A stretch of 64,000 nt of DNA, from the NCBI GenBank assembly GCA_036365145.1, contig JAEOAD010000025.1, forward strand, positions 29,335,001 through 29,399,000, given 5' to 3'. Positions 31,952-43,357 of this stretch are shown piece by piece. The stretch comes from Orientallactaga sibirica (lineage: Eukaryota; Chordata; Mammalia; Rodentia; Dipodidae). The translations under genes were made by a program, and so were the position numbers. Below the pieces are notes generated by a model. That model saw nothing but the letters and a program-made list of their open reading frames with translations, was not told where the DNA came from and did no database searches. Each line of letters starts with the position of its first letter. Positions within the stretch are counted from its first letter, which is position 1.

Positions 31952-32004
<53 letters not shown>
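31917..32004 (+). repeat. (TG)n(TA)n microsatellite
   Basis: TATATG/TGTGTG mix followed by about 22 perfect TA units. Confidence 0.95.
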
Positions 32005-32006
<2 letters not shown>

Positions 32007-32561
32007 TTGTGTTCCTGTCTGCCACTTTAAAGTTGTGAACACAGAGCATCACCAGGAGCAAAGCAAGTTCTGAAACACACCTGCCTCTTTCCTGCCTGAA
32101 CTATGACTTCCGGAATGTGGGGCTTAACTGAGCGTGCTTAGCTTTGTGCCTCTCCCTGGCCTACTTTCCTATATGAATGTGTAAAAGTTCCCCAGATAAA
32201 ATCCACACACTTCCTTTGTTGTGGTAAGGAATTGTTTGGAAGTAAATTCCATGCTCTCCTTACCTGTTCAGGTAATAAATCTTTCTCCACTCATTTCTTG
32301 GCCATGTTTGGTTTCACACTCACCAAGATGAAAACTCATTGTGTTTAGTTTCCATATGCATGCATCTTTGGCTGTACTGTACTCTTCTGTGTGGCACGTT
32401 CACAGGGTTTTCTTAATAACTGCCACCAGATGTCGCTCTTCAACCTAGCTGAGATCAATGCTGGGCTATCCATTACTTCTCAAACCTCAGGAAGTGAAGG
32501 ATTTGCAAACAAATCCCTGATGAACATTATCACCACCAAGTGAGCATTGCAGGACCTGCTA
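32005..32561. other. Unique sequence, possible old LTR end
   Basis: 32090-32340 resembles the R/U5 side of an LTR: CTGTTCAGGTAATAAATC with AATAAA at about 32274, then a CT-rich stretch and GGTTTCACACTCACCA. I cannot name a family. Confidence 0.3.
32421..32439 (+). promoter_or_regulatory. CTCF-like motif
   Basis: TGCCACCAGATGTCGCTCT matches the CTCF core CCASYAGRKGGC at all but one position. Outside any SINE; not tested. Confidence 0.35.
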
Positions 32562-32928
32562 GTACACTTGAGGGGTACGCTCAATCCACATCCAATGCAC
32601 TTCAGGGGTGTGTTCACAACCAGTACACTTCAGGGGTATGCTCACATCCAGTGCACTTGAGGGGTGTGCTCACATCCAGTGTACTTCAGGGGTGTGCTCA
32701 CATCCAGTGTACTTCAGGGGTGTGCTCACATCTGGTACACTTCAGTGTATGCTCACAACCAGTACACTTGAGGGGTGTGCTCACATCCAGTACACTTCAG
32801 GGGTGTGCTCACAACCAGTACACTTCAGGGGTATGCTCACATCCACATCCAGTGCTCACAACACTTCACAACCAGTACACTTGAGGGGTGTGCTCACATC
32901 CAGTACACTTGAGGGGTGTGCTCACAAC
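32562..32928 (+). repeat. 28-bp minisatellite, about 13 copies
   Basis: Unit close to CACTTCAGGGGTGTGCTCAC plus ATCCAGTA; TTCAG/TTGAG and ATCC/AACC alternate. One copy has lost part of the unit, and one carries an extra CATCCA near 32842. Confidence 0.95.
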
Positions 32929-32944
32929 TTAGTTGTTTTTCCTC

Positions 32945-33127
32945 AACCTTCTTCTTCTTCCTTCTTTTTTTTTTTTTTTTTTTTGGTTTTTTGAGGTAGG
33001 GTGTCACTCTGTCTCAGGCTGACCTGGAATTCACTCTGTAGTCTCAGGGTGGCCTCGAACTCACGGCGACCCTCCTACCTCTGCCTCCAAGTGCTGGGAT
33101 TAAAGGCGCATGCCACCACGCCTGGCT
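32945..33127 (-). mobile_element. B1 SINE
   Basis: Full length with a T-run, flanked by CTCAACCTTCTTC; it abuts the 28-bp array. Confidence 0.92.
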
Positions 33128-33260
33128 CAACCTTCTTCATTAGACCTTCTACAAGTGTCTCTTGCGTAGGGCAGCGCGCAGCACTGTCAGTCTGCATTTA
33201 AGGACGTGCTTCATGGCATGCATTCCACAGAGGTACTGGGTAGACAAAATCTACTGTATT

Positions 33261-33484
33261 GGGGGCTGGCGAGATGGCTTAGCAGTTAAGGCATTTGCCT
33301 GAAAAGCCAAAGGATTCAGGTTCAATTCTCCAGGTCTCATGTAAGCCAGATGCACATGGTGGCACATGCATCTGGAGTTCATTTGCAGTGGCTAGAGCGC
33401 CTGCCATGCCCATTCTCACTCTCTGTCTCTCTCTTTCTCCCTCTCTCTATCTCTAATAAATAAATAAATAAAAATAAAATCTTT
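33261..33484 (+). mobile_element. DIP-type SINE
   Basis: Complete copy between AAATCTACTGTATTG and AAGTCTACTATATTG, an aged target duplication. Confidence 0.9.
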
Positions 33485-34046
33485 TTTTAAAAGTCTACTA
33501 TATTGTGAACATAAACGGCTCGCCTTACCTCTGCTCTTACGTCACTGTCAAAATGGAAGGTTTCTATGACCCCACCAGGTACAGAGACTACTCCACACCA
33601 GTGAGCAAGCAGCCAGCTCCATAGCAATGGACAGTGATGTCCTCTAATCCAGCCTCGCTCTCACAGTGTCTTGAGACGCTCAGTCCCCAAGACTGCCCCC
33701 ACCCCACTGTAGATACCCGTCAGAAGTCACATGTTGTCAACTTTGCCCTCCTTCAAAGCCGATTAGAAAGGATAGAAGAAAATTATAAAAGGAGGGTTAC
33801 AGGGTTACAATGCTTTCTCCAGCCACCCGAACTCTGTCCTTTGAAGGTTGTTTTCCACCAATACTTTCATTTCATTGGCAATTTTCCATTTACAGAGATG
33901 AAAAACCAAATGTCAGCAGTGAAGAAACAAAGACACAGCTCCAATCTATCATTCGCAGCAGCCCGAGAATCCTTTAATCTTTTAGGGACCTTGACTCAAG
34001 GCCAAATCAGAACTTGTGGGACTTTGATTCAGAAAAGAATTTCAGG

Positions 34047-34255
34047 ACTAGGGCTAGAGAGATGGCTCAGTAGATAAAGGGCTTGTCCCTCCAGCCTGAA
34101 TAACTAAATTCAGATCCCCCAGACCCCACGTAAAAGTCAGATGCCATGGCAAGCTTCTGCAAACCCAGAATGCCGGCAGTGAGATGGAGATGAGAAGTTT
34201 TTGGAAGCTTGCAGAGCAGCTAGCTGGGCACATGCAGCAGGAAACATCAAAATAA
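34047..34255 (+). mobile_element. B3-like SINE, copy 1
   Basis: GGCTAGAGAGATGGCTCAG head and CCCCACGTAAAAGTCAG core; AG-rich tail at 34256-34295. Duplicated at 35570. Confidence 0.75.
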
Positions 34256-34407
34256 TGAGAAGAAGAGAAAGAGAGAAGGGGAGGGGAGAGAGATCCTCAA
34301 ACAAGGTCAAGGGCAAGGACTGACAGACATTATCCCCTGACCCATGATCTGTGTCTGGTTTGGATATTCATCCAGCAACATGAAACTGACTACAATAGCA
34401 AGTAAGC

Positions 34408-34544
34408 CAGGTGTGGTGGTGCACACCTTTAATCCCAGCACTCGGGAGGCAGAGGTAGGAGGATCGCTGTGAGTTCAAGGCCACCCTGAGACTACATAGT
34501 GAAGTCCAGATCAGTCTTCTGGGCTAGAGTGAGACCCTACCTCG

Positions 34545-34575
<31 letters not shown>
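34408..34575 (+). mobile_element. B1 SINE, copy 1
   Basis: GTGAAGTCCAGATCAGTCTTCTGGG marks this insertion and is shared with the copy at 35930, proving the two are one insertion duplicated. Confidence 0.93.
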
Positions 34576-34580
<5 letters not shown>

Positions 34581-35018
34581 TTCACTGAGACTCGCACATG
34601 GACACGAGCATTTTCACTCCTCATGCGAAGGTGCACTTATGGTGTCGGAGTTGAGGGAACTATGTCTTCCAGACAACCGGAAATCTATTCCACACCCTTC
34701 CATGGTCTTGGGATCCCCTAGGCTGAGAACTGACACCAGCACTGCATGGGTTTCAATGAGAGAGGCAGGAAAAATCAGCTTCAAAAGCTCTCCCTCTCCG
34801 CTGGCTCCCAGTTTTAACACTAAATGCTAAAAACAAGCAACAAAATACCGAGTAGAGGAAACTGGGCTTGCAAAGGCACCTGCTTTCTCAGCTTTTCTGA
34901 AGACCACATTAGGTCAGGCTGCCCATTTGTCTCTGGTTGGCCGTAAATCACTAGTGGCCTCTTTTCTTAGATGGTTGAGATACTCTGGACAGATAGCCCT
35001 GTTTCTCCCCTCGTGCAG

Positions 35019-35163
35019 AGAGAGAGGGGAGGAGGGAGGGAAAGGAGGAGGAGGAGGAAGAAGAAAAGGGAGAGAGAGAAGGAGGAAGGAAGGGGAGGGA
35101 GGGGAGGGGAGGAGAAAAGGAGGAAAAAAGGGAAGAAGAAAGAAAAGAAAGGAAGAGAACAAG
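35019..35163 (+). repeat. GA-rich low-complexity tract, copy 1
   Basis: Pure purine for about 140 bp apart from a few bases; length differs from copy 2 at 36539-36682. Confidence 0.9.
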
Positions 35164-35569
35164 GGGGCATTTTAAACCAGATGCTTCTTTCTTATGACTG
35201 CAAACAAACTGCCCCCACCCCACTGTAGATACCCGTCAGAAGTCACATGTTGTCAACTTTGCCCTCCTTCAAAGCCGATTAGAAAGGATAGAAGAAAATT
35301 ATAAAAGGAGGGTTACAGGGTTACAATGCTTTCTCCAGCCACCCGAACTCTGTCCTTTGAAGGTTGTTTTCCACCAATACTTTCATTTCATTGGCAATTT
35401 TCCATTTACAGAGATGAAAAACCAAATGTCAGCAGTGAAGAAACAAAGACACAGCTCCAATCTATCATTCGCAGCAGCCCGAGAATCCTTTAATCTTTTA
35501 GGGACCTTGACTCAAGGCCAAATCAGAACTTGTGGGACTTTGATTCAGAAAAGAATTTCAGGACTAGGG

Positions 35570-35778
35570 CTAGAGAGATGGCTCAGTAGATAAAGGGCTT
35601 GTCCCTCCAGCCTGAATAACTAAATTCAGATCCCCCAGACCCCACGTAAAAAGTCAGATGCCATGGCAAGCTTCTGCAAACCCAGAATGCCGGCAGTGAG
35701 ATGGAGATGAGAAGTTTTTGGAAGCTTGCAGAGCAGCTAGCTGGGCACATGCAGCAGGAAACATCAAAATAATGAGAA
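35570..35778 (+). mobile_element. B3-like SINE, copy 2
   Basis: Second copy of the 34047 element, with one extra A in CACGTAAAAAG. Confidence 0.75.
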
Positions 35779-35929
35779 GAAGAGAAAGAGAGAAGGGGAG
35801 GGGAGAGAGATCCTCAAACAAGGTCAAGGGCAAGGACTGACAGACATTATCCCCTGACCCATGATCTGTGTCTGGTTTGGATATTCATCCAGCAACATGA
35901 AACTGACTACAATAGCAGCAAGTAAGCCA

Positions 35930-36071
35930 GGTGTGGTGGTGCACACCTTTAATCCCAGCACTCGGGAGGCAGAGGTAGGAGGATCGCTGTGAGTTCAAGG
36001 CCACCCTGAGACTACATAGTGAAGTCCAGATCAGTCTTCTGGGCTAGAGTGAGACCCTACCTCGAAAAACC

Positions 36072-36100
<29 letters not shown>
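35930..36100 (+). mobile_element. B1 SINE, copy 2
   Basis: Second copy of the 34408 element; it keeps CTCGAAAAACC before the A-tail. Confidence 0.93.
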
Positions 36101-36103
<3 letters not shown>

Positions 36104-36538
36104 TTCACTGAGACTCGCACATGGACACGAGCATTTTCACTCCTCATGCGAAGGTGCACTTATGGTGTCGGAGTTGAGGGAACTATGTCTTCCAGACAAC
36201 CGGAAATCTATTCCACACCCTTCCATGGTCTTGGGATCCCCTAGGCTGAGAACTGACACCAGCACTGCATGGGTTTCAATGAGAGAGGCAGGAAAAATCA
36301 GCTTCAAAAGCTCTCCCTCTCCGCTGGCTCCCAGTTTTAACACTAAATGCTAAAAACAAGCAACAAAATACCGAGTAGAGGAAACTGGGCTTGCAAAGGC
36401 ACCTGCTTTCTCAGCTTTTCTGAAGACCACATTAGGTCAGGCTGCCCATTTGTCTCTGGTTGGCCGTAAATCACTAGTGGCCTCTTTTCTTAGATGGTTG
36501 AGATACTCTGGACAGATAGCCCTGTTTCTCCCCTCGTG

Positions 36539-36682
36539 CAGAGAGAGAGAGGAGGGAGGGAGGGAAAGGAGGAGGAGGAGGAAGAAGAAAAGGGAGAGAG
36601 AAGGAGGAAGGAAGGGAGGGAGGGAGGGGAGGAGAAAAGGAGGAAAAAAGGGAAGAAGAAAGAAAAGAAAGGAAGAGAACAA
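36539..36682 (+). repeat. GA-rich low-complexity tract, copy 2
   Basis: As in copy 1, with several GGGA unit differences. Confidence 0.9.
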
Positions 36683-36728
36683 GGGGGCATTTTAAACCAG
36701 ATGCTTCTTTCTTATGACTGCAAACAAA

Positions 36729-37067
36729 TTCATACTGAACCCACAGGGAAATGGACAACTTCAATGCTTGGTGCAGTCATTACTAAACCTCTATTGTGTA
36801 ATATGGGCGGCAAGAGGCATAGAGAGAGATGTGTGTGACACAATCCTTCACTAGGAGAGGATTTCAGACCTGGTGTGACGCTTGTACACGCAGGGTCGTC
36901 TTTGAACATAAACCCAAAGATGGAAACATCGTCTATAATTCCAGGGTTTTTTTTTTTTTTGAACATAAACCCAAAGATGGAAAACTATGTAGTCTCAGGG
37001 TGGCCTTGAACTCTGGAGATAACCTCTGCCTAGTTTTTTAATTAATTTATTTATTAGATTCTATTTT
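36729..37067. other. Unique with a local 56-bp duplication
   Basis: GAACATAAACCCAAAGATGG occurs at 36904 and 36961 around a T-run; a B1 fragment (TGTAGTCTCAGGGTGGCC) follows at about 36986. AATTAATTTATTTATTAGA is also doubled near 37040 and 37068. Confidence 0.7.
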
Positions 37068-37090
37068 TAATTAATTTATTTATTAGAGAC

Positions 37091-37133
<43 letters not shown>

Positions 37134-37276
37134 GTGTGAGAATGGGCGTGCCAGGGTCTCCAGCCACTGCAAACAAACTCCAGACACTTGTGCCACGATG
37201 TGCATCTGGCTTATGTGTGACCTGGAGAATTGAACACGGGCATGCGCGTTAACTGCTAAGCCAGCTCTCCAGCCCT
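37068..37276 (-). mobile_element. DIP-type SINE
   Basis: Full-length inverted copy with a long AG tract and a 20-bp deletion near the head (GAACACGGGCATGCGCG). Confidence 0.85.
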
Positions 37277-37322
37277 ATAGTCTATAATTCTAGATTGTAA
37301 GTGCTTTTTGGTGTTTTTCTCT

Positions 37323-37425
37323 TTTTTTTTGTCTGTTGGTCTGTTTTATAGTCAGGGTCTCACTATGTATTCTTGGCTGGTACAGAACGTGTGATCCTCC
37401 GACCTCAACCTCTTGAGTGCTGGAT
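37323..37425 (-). mobile_element. Old B1-like remnant
   Basis: TCAGGGTCTCACTATGTATTC and GAGTGCTGG at the right spacing; diverged. Confidence 0.5.
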
Positions 37426-37429
37426 TTTT

Positions 37430-37915
37430 GAGTGTGTACTATCAAGTTCAGCTTCTAGAAAGTTATGTTGAGGTTTACAGACCACGTGCTTGCATCCCCC
37501 CAGGAGTGCTTGCATCCCCCCAGGAGTGCTTGCATCCCCCAGGAGTGCTTGCATCCCCCCAGGAGTACTCACACCCCCAGGAGTGCTTACATCCCCCAGG
37601 AGCGCTTACATCCCCCAGGAGTGCTTGCATCCCCAGGAGCACTCGCATTTCCCCGAGGAGGTGGGGTCTCAGGGAGGTGGTTGGGGCACAGGAGAGCCCT
37701 TGTGAATGGATTAGTGCCTTAAGAAAGAAGCTCTAGAGAGCTCCCTTGCTCTTTCCACTATGTGATGACACCACAGGACTGCCACAGACATTGAATCTGC
37801 CGGTGTCCTCAGCTTTGACTTCCCAGCCTTGGAATTGTGGGAAATAAGTAGCTGTGTGTATGCCTCCCAGCTAATGGCAGTTTATTATAGCAACCAGAAC
37901 CGACTGAGATAAGAC
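37430..37915 (+). mobile_element. MLT1-like MaLR LTR containing a minisatellite
   Basis: 37655-37915 has GAATGGATTAGTGCCTTAAG, GATGACACCACAGGACTGCC, GACTTCCCAGCC and CAGTTTATTATAGCAACC in MLT1 order. The 20-bp array lies in its 5' half. Confidence 0.6.
37486..37645 (+). repeat. 20-bp minisatellite, about 8 copies
   Basis: Unit TGCTTGCATCCCCCCAGGAG; variants TACTCACA, TGCTTACA and GCACTCGC, with C-run length changes of 4-6. Confidence 0.93.
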
Positions 37916-38336
37916 TCTACAAAATTACTAAGAATAGCTCCCTTACCGACTCGCTATTACCCGCTCTGAACTGAGCAATTTCACCAGCACTATCACATTT
38001 AACCCCCGGAGCAACTCTGTAAGGAAGGTCATGTTCCTTCCGTTTTATAAAGTAAGGAACAGGTAACCCTGTGCTCAAGCTTTCCAGCTCCTGGTGGCAG
38101 GGCTGGCACTCTTTCTTTCCACTGGATAACCACTGCAGTCTTTACTCGACCCCGACAGTGCATTTAAATCGAGTAGATTAAATAACAGATCAGTAAATGG
38201 CAAGCAGAAACAGGGTGCAGCACTTTGGATTGGAAGGAGAAAAATCACAGACAGCGAGGACGCTGTCAGGGACCCAGGAGCAAGCTGGTGGGAGGCCTGG
38301 GAAGGCTGGGCAGTGACCTTCCAAGGCAGGAATGAA
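37916..38336. other. Unique sequence, nothing recognised
   Basis: No repeat or gene signal. Confidence 0.5.
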
Positions 38337-38584
38337 GGGGCCAGAGAGATGGCTTACCAGTTAAGGTGCTTGCCTGCAAAGCCAAAGGTGAAGGTTGGAT
38401 TCCCCAGGACCCACAACAAAAGAAAAAAGCTTTTAGGGCTGGAGAGATGGCTTAGCAGTTAAAATGCTTGCTTGTGAAGCCTAAAGAGCCAGGTTTGACA
38501 CCCCAGTACCCACGAAAGCCAGATGCACAAGGTGGTGCATGCGTCTGGAGTTCATTTGCAGTGGCTGGAGCCCCTCTGCGCTCA

Positions 38585-38615
<31 letters not shown>

Positions 38616-38618
38616 AGA
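38337..38618 (+). mobile_element. Truncated DIP followed by complete DIP
   Basis: 38337-38433 stops after CCCCAGGACCCACAAC with an A-rich end. 38436-38618 is a fuller copy ending in (TC)n without the AAATA tail. Confidence 0.85.
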
Positions 38619-38707
38619 TATTTAAAGTAGGAACGAAACAGAATGGCTTCAGCGAGGAGTAACAGGGCCCACTGAAGTTTCCTGGAAGGATTGAGAAGCC
38701 ATGATTC

Positions 38708-38900
38708 AGGGCTGGAGAGATGACTTAGTGGTTAAGGTGCTTGGCTGCAAAGCCTAAGGACCCAGGTTCAATTCCCAAGTACCCACTTAAAGCCAGATGC
38801 ACAAGGTGGCACATGCATCTGGAGTTTGTTTGCATCAGCTGAAGGCCCTGGCATGCTGTTCCCTCGCTCTCTCCCACTCCTTACAAATAAAAGAAATTAA
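38708..38900 (+). mobile_element. DIP-type SINE
   Basis: Complete copy with tail AAATAAAAGAAATTAAAAG. Confidence 0.9.
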
Positions 38901-41570
38901 AAGAATTATGGTTCATTCTGTGGTTTGGAGACCTTGTTGTTGGATGTGTTGAGGGCCATCTGAAGACCACGGCCTGGGGAAGAAGGGGGGCAGGAAGACA
39001 CACCTCCCAGACACCGCTCCTTCCCAGCGCACTGCTGAGAATGCACGCGCCAGCCCAGCCCTGTCAGGGGCTGTCACTTTTCAGCAGCATGGCACATGGA
39101 AGTCACTGCCTTGAGGGGTCATCACCTGACTCGGTGTCAGTGTAGAGTTGAGTTAGGGCAGCGCATAAGCACTGGGGCCCCTCTTCACACCCGAGAAGAC
39201 CCCGGAGTCCCAGCGGAGTTTCTTACACAGCGTAGAGAATGAAAGCTATGCGGCTGGCTGTGGGGTATGAGTCTTGGGAAGAAATGACCCCTTCCACAAG
39301 CTCACACATCTGCTACCTTTCAGAGGACCAATAGGGCCACCTTCTTGCCACATTCTGTCCACACATGTCACCACAGAACTTGACACATTTTCTAAGGCTG
39401 ATCAGGGAACAACATGGTCTTCAAATCAGACAAGGTCAGATGAACCAGGAATTCTGCAAACAGCAGTTACAGGAGTCGTTGTTCACGTAGGGCCTTCTCC
39501 GAACAACCAATGACTGACTTCTTATTGCAAAATGGAATCCCGGGTCATTGTCAAGGGCTCCTATTGCCACAGACTTGGCAATTCACATCTGGTCAACTGA
39601 AGTGACCACGGAATATGGTAATTATATATACCCCATGCAAATAACAACTGAACTTTAACAGAAAATGAAGCGACAAGGAGCTTCCAGACTTGTGGGCAGG
39701 TCCCAAGGACAGCGTCTTCATGAAATCTGATTATTGAACCTGGAAGGATTCGTAGAGACCAGCTTGACCAAAGGGCCCGTCTTCTGCAGTAGAAAGACAA
39801 AGATGATCCCAAATGGCAACATGACAGCATGACGCTGCCGGCAGCAACCTGGAGGGACGCACTTTCCAGTGGCAGACATTCTGAATCAGCACGTGGAAGT
39901 GAGGTTGCCATTATCACCGTGGCTACCAGCCTGTCGCCTCACCACCAATGACCTGGAATGAAGAAATCATGGGCTAGAGAGGCGAAGGGGGTGGCCACGC
40001 TCACATGGTTAGGCGGGAGCTCTGGAACCAGCCTAGCTCCTGGACCGTCCATGTTTCTTCTTACCGTTCAGAACAGTTAGCTGGCTGTGTGCTCGTTTCT
40101 TCCTGTCTACATTGGGAATTCTCTGTAGAGACATTTCCATGTCTGTTTTCACCACACCTCCTCCGGCATGTGGCAGAGTCCCTGGGACACTGCAGCATGC
40201 TCAACACACGTGGGTTGACAGTCTCTGGAGTGCAAGCCTCGTGAAAATAAGAATGATTGTCATCTGTTAATGAGGGCACCTGAGCACCATTGTCTTAATT
40301 CATTTAACCTGCAGAATCACCCTCCGTCATTGCTCAAGCCATGGTTGCTTTCCGTCAGATGAAGTCAATGCAGCCCCAGAGGATGAGTTAAATTGTTCAG
40401 GATCACACAGTAATTGGCCAACCTGAAACTGCTACAGGCCAGTGTATTTGACATCACATCCGGTTAATCACCACAAAACACTACCCCCCCCATCCATGTC
40501 TTAAGACAGTGTTGACACACAGCAGTCATCCTGTGTTATAGGATGAACGCCATATCACAAGACAAGAGCCAAGTCCACCACTTTCTTCCAGTTATCAGGG
40601 AGATGTGCTGGCTGTACCCCACAGGCGGCGGCTGCTCCTGGGCCCCCTCCAACAGAGGAAGGGCTGATTTGATTCACTGTCATTCCAACTTGAGTTAGTA
40701 CACAGTCTGTTAGGAACGGGCGCCCTCTGCTGGCCGTGACAAGCTCCTGCTAGTGTCATGAGCCAGAGCGAGACAAGGTCCTGCTAAGTCGTCAGGGCGA
40801 CGTGGGCAGCCTGGCAGCTGTGTTGCAGCGGGGTGAACAGTCCTAGCCAGAGCTCTCCGACTGTTGCTACTGTTGAGGCCAAACCAGATGGAGACTTGTG
40901 GTTGTGAGTGACAGCATTTTAGCCCTGTGGCCTGTAGATCCTCTGGTCCCTTCTCCCAGGACCATCAACTGTCTCATTATTTCAATGGGCTTTTGCTCCC
41001 TGGCCGCACTGCTCACCTCTCCCTACCTGTCACGGGAACACACTCACGCCCAGGTGATTCTCGGAATGCCCCCCCCCCATCCCCAATGGCCTGGGCCCAA
41101 AGGACCTGTCCTCACAGGTGGCAATGAGAATGGTTTCATTTGAGTTCAGGTTCCAGAACTAGACCCAAGGGGAAGGAGCGAGGTAGGAGATAAGTGGGGG
41201 GGGGCACTGGGGAGTCACCTGGCCCTGCTGAGTCTCTCAAGACCTGAGTAATGCTGCCAGGTGCCAGGTTTTACTCACAAGATCAACGCTCTTCTCATAG
41301 ACATTGGTTCAAACGCTGTTTTAAAAAAAGAAGGAAAAAGGCTGTCCAAGATTGAGAAGCATTCTCCAACAGCTATGGTCCGGATGTGGCCTGTCTGGTC
41401 CTTGACCTCCAAGCCAGGGCAGGTGAGGGTAGACTGGACTACAAATCCTGGAGAAGGTCAAGGGTCCGAGTTCTTAGACACGGCAGCCGTGCTGATCCTG
41501 ATCCATGGTGGGGAAATCGAGAGAGACCAGGAGGAGACCTGGTGTGCTCTCACCCGTGTGCTGACCTCAC
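38901..41570. other. Longest repeat-free interval (2.7 kb)
   Basis: No SINE, LTR or L1 is recognised and no open frame exceeds about 120 codons. It contains the CTCF-like site at 40717-40735 and short C and G runs near 41070 and 41197. Absence of young insertions here contrasts with the rest of the window. Confidence 0.5.
40717..40735 (-). promoter_or_regulatory. CTCF-like motif, best match in window
   Basis: Plus strand CGGGCGCCCTCTGCTGGCC; the core GCCCTCTGCTGG fits the reverse CTCF consensus GCCMYCTRSTGG at 12 of 12 positions, with GCG upstream and CC downstream as in strong sites. Motif only. Confidence 0.5.
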
Positions 41571-41630
41571 TTCCTTCTACCCCACCCCACCTGGAGTGGA
41601 GTGGGAGGTGCCTGTAAAAACATTCTCTTA

Positions 41631-41775
41631 GCCAGGCATGGTGGTGCATGCTTTAATCCCAGCACTCGGGAGGCCATGAGTTTGAGGCCACCCTGAGAAT
41701 ACAGAGTGAATTCCAGGTCAGCCTGGGCTACAGTGAGACCCTACCTCGAAAAAACAAACAAACAAACAAAAATAC
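41631..41775 (+). mobile_element. B1 SINE
   Basis: Carries a deletion of AGAGGTAGGAGGATCGC in the left half; tail (CAAA)n. Confidence 0.9.
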
Positions 41776-41779
41776 TCTC

Positions 41780-41988
41780 TTTTTTTTCTTTGTTTATTTT
41801 ATTTGAGAGCCACAGGCAGACCAAGAGGCAGAGAGAGAATGGGTGCACCAGGGCCTCCAGCCACTGCAAACGAACTCCAGGTGCATGTGCCACCTTGTGC
41901 ATCTGGTTTACGCGGGTCCTGGAGAATCAAGCCTCGAACTTAGGCTTCATAGGCAAGCACTTAGCTGCTAAACCATCTCTCCAAGCCC
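41780..41988 (-). mobile_element. DIP-type SINE
   Basis: Full-length inverted copy placed at the B1 tail. Confidence 0.9.
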
Positions 41989-42112
41989 CAAACACCCTCT
42001 TCTTGTTAACTTCTACTCCTCCCTACCTGGAGTGGAGTGGGTAGATGCCTGTTAGCTCTGCTTGTTACCTTCTACTCCACCCACGTGGAGTGGCGTGGGG
42101 AGATGCCTGTGT

Positions 42113-42772
42113 CTCTACTTGCCCTTCAAAATGCCCCTTCCCTGTGTCCATCCTTGGGGGCATCAGAGGAGGCTGAGGCCTGCACCACTCTCCCTGGTGA
42201 CTCTGCAATGCAGTTTTTGCTTTTTGTACTTCATTTGCGAGGAGAGGACCGACGAAGCGTGTGTGAGGAACTCTCTCTCCTTGTTTCCCTGGCCGTTCAC
42301 ACCTGATCCCGCGTGGTCACCCGTGCTGGCTGCACTTACCAGCGCTCGCTCTCTCAGTTTGACCGTGTCTCCCATACTAGGCTGCAGGCGCACTGAGGAC
42401 AACAGCCTGTCCTGTTCTCTGGCACGCGGTTTGCCTCATTGTAGATATACAGTGGTTTTGCTGCAAGAAATGAAGTGTTTGTTCAAAAATCTGGCGACAA
42501 CGCCATTGGCCTCAGGCTTCTGTGGAGCCGTCCAAACGCATCACGTCACTGGAAGCTGAACATCTTGTCCATGGAGACAACGTGCTTGAAGTTGCCAAAG
42601 AGAAGCCAGTGGTGGGCAGCAGATACTAATAACGGAGTTATGCCTGCAAGAGACTTGGGAAGAAGTGACCAGTAGGATCCAGGGAATGTATCCAGACAAA
42701 ACTATAAATCTGGCCTCTGTGGAATGGAAAGGAATGCTGGAGGTTCAGACAGGACATTAAGATTGTGGTAGA
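42113..42772. other. Unique sequence, nothing recognised
   Basis: A 165-codon plus frame (42062-42559) starts inside the 61-bp repeat and has no recognisable domain. Confidence 0.5.
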
Positions 42773-42970
42773 GGACTGGAGGGATGGCTTAGTGGTTAAT
42801 GCGTTTGCCTACAAAGCCAAAGGACTCAGGTTTGATTCCCCAGGACACACGTAAGCCAGGTGCACAAGGAGCACACATGTCTGGAGTTGGTTTCCAGTGT
42901 GCAGAGGCCCTGGGACGCCCATTCTGCCTCTCTCTTTCTCTGTCAAATAAATAAATATAAGTAAAATATT
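42773..42970 (+). mobile_element. DIP-type SINE
   Basis: Complete copy; the core lacks GGTGGC in CACAAGGAGCACAC. Confidence 0.9.
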
Positions 42971-43082
42971 TAGGCAGTAGTATATTTCTGAAAAAGTCTT
43001 GTCTAGCCCTGTGGGAAGCTGTAGGGGAAATGACTCACTCTGGGCGTAGGGAGGTAGCCATGCTGAGCCATGCTCCTGCTGT

Positions 43083-43317
43083 CCTGTCCATCAGCCCCAT
43101 GGCCGACGTGGTCCATATCCTGTCCATCAGCCCCATGGCTGGTGTGGCCCATATCCTGTCCATCAGCCCCGTGGCTGACGTGGTCCATGTCCTGTCCATC
43201 TGCCCCGTGGCTGCGTGGTCCATATCCTGTCCATCAGCCCCGTGGCTGACGTGGTCCATGTCCTGTCCATCAGCCCCGTGGCTGACATGGCCCATATCCT
43301 GTCCATCAGCCCCATGG
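43083..43317 (+). repeat. 36-bp minisatellite, array A
   Basis: About 6.5 copies of CCATCAGCCCCATGGCYGAC plus GTGGTCCATATCCTGT. Variants are ATGG/GTGG and GACGTGG/GACATGG; one unit lacks GA.C near 43211. It is the reverse complement of array B. Confidence 0.95.
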
Positions 43318-43357
43318 AGGGAGATTGCTAGGTCATGACTTCCTCCTCTTTCTCCCA

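Larger units (their letters stand above)
33693..36728 (+). repeat. 1.52-kb tandem segmental duplication
   Basis: 33693-35208 (1516 bp) is followed at once by 35209-36728 (1520 bp). The copies look nearly identical along their whole length. Differences I see are A-run lengths near 34130/35646, an added GCA near 35917, CC in the B1 tail of copy 2, and the lengths of the GA-rich tract. Both copies carry the same B3-like SINE and B1, so duplication came after those insertions. The junction CAAACAAA|CTGCCCCC shows only about one base of homology. Confidence 0.95.
41571..42112 (+). repeat. Three copies of a ~61-bp unit, split by SINEs
   Basis: CTTCTAC[C/T]CC...CCTGGAGTGGAGTGGG..GATGCCTGT occurs at about 41572, 42010 and 42070. 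The last two are adjacent; the first is separated by the B1 and DIP insertions at 41631-41988. Confidence 0.8.

Noticed and set aside
35027..36690. Glu/Arg/Lys-rich frames in the GA-rich tracts
   Set aside because: Low-complexity purine runs, duplicated with length changes.
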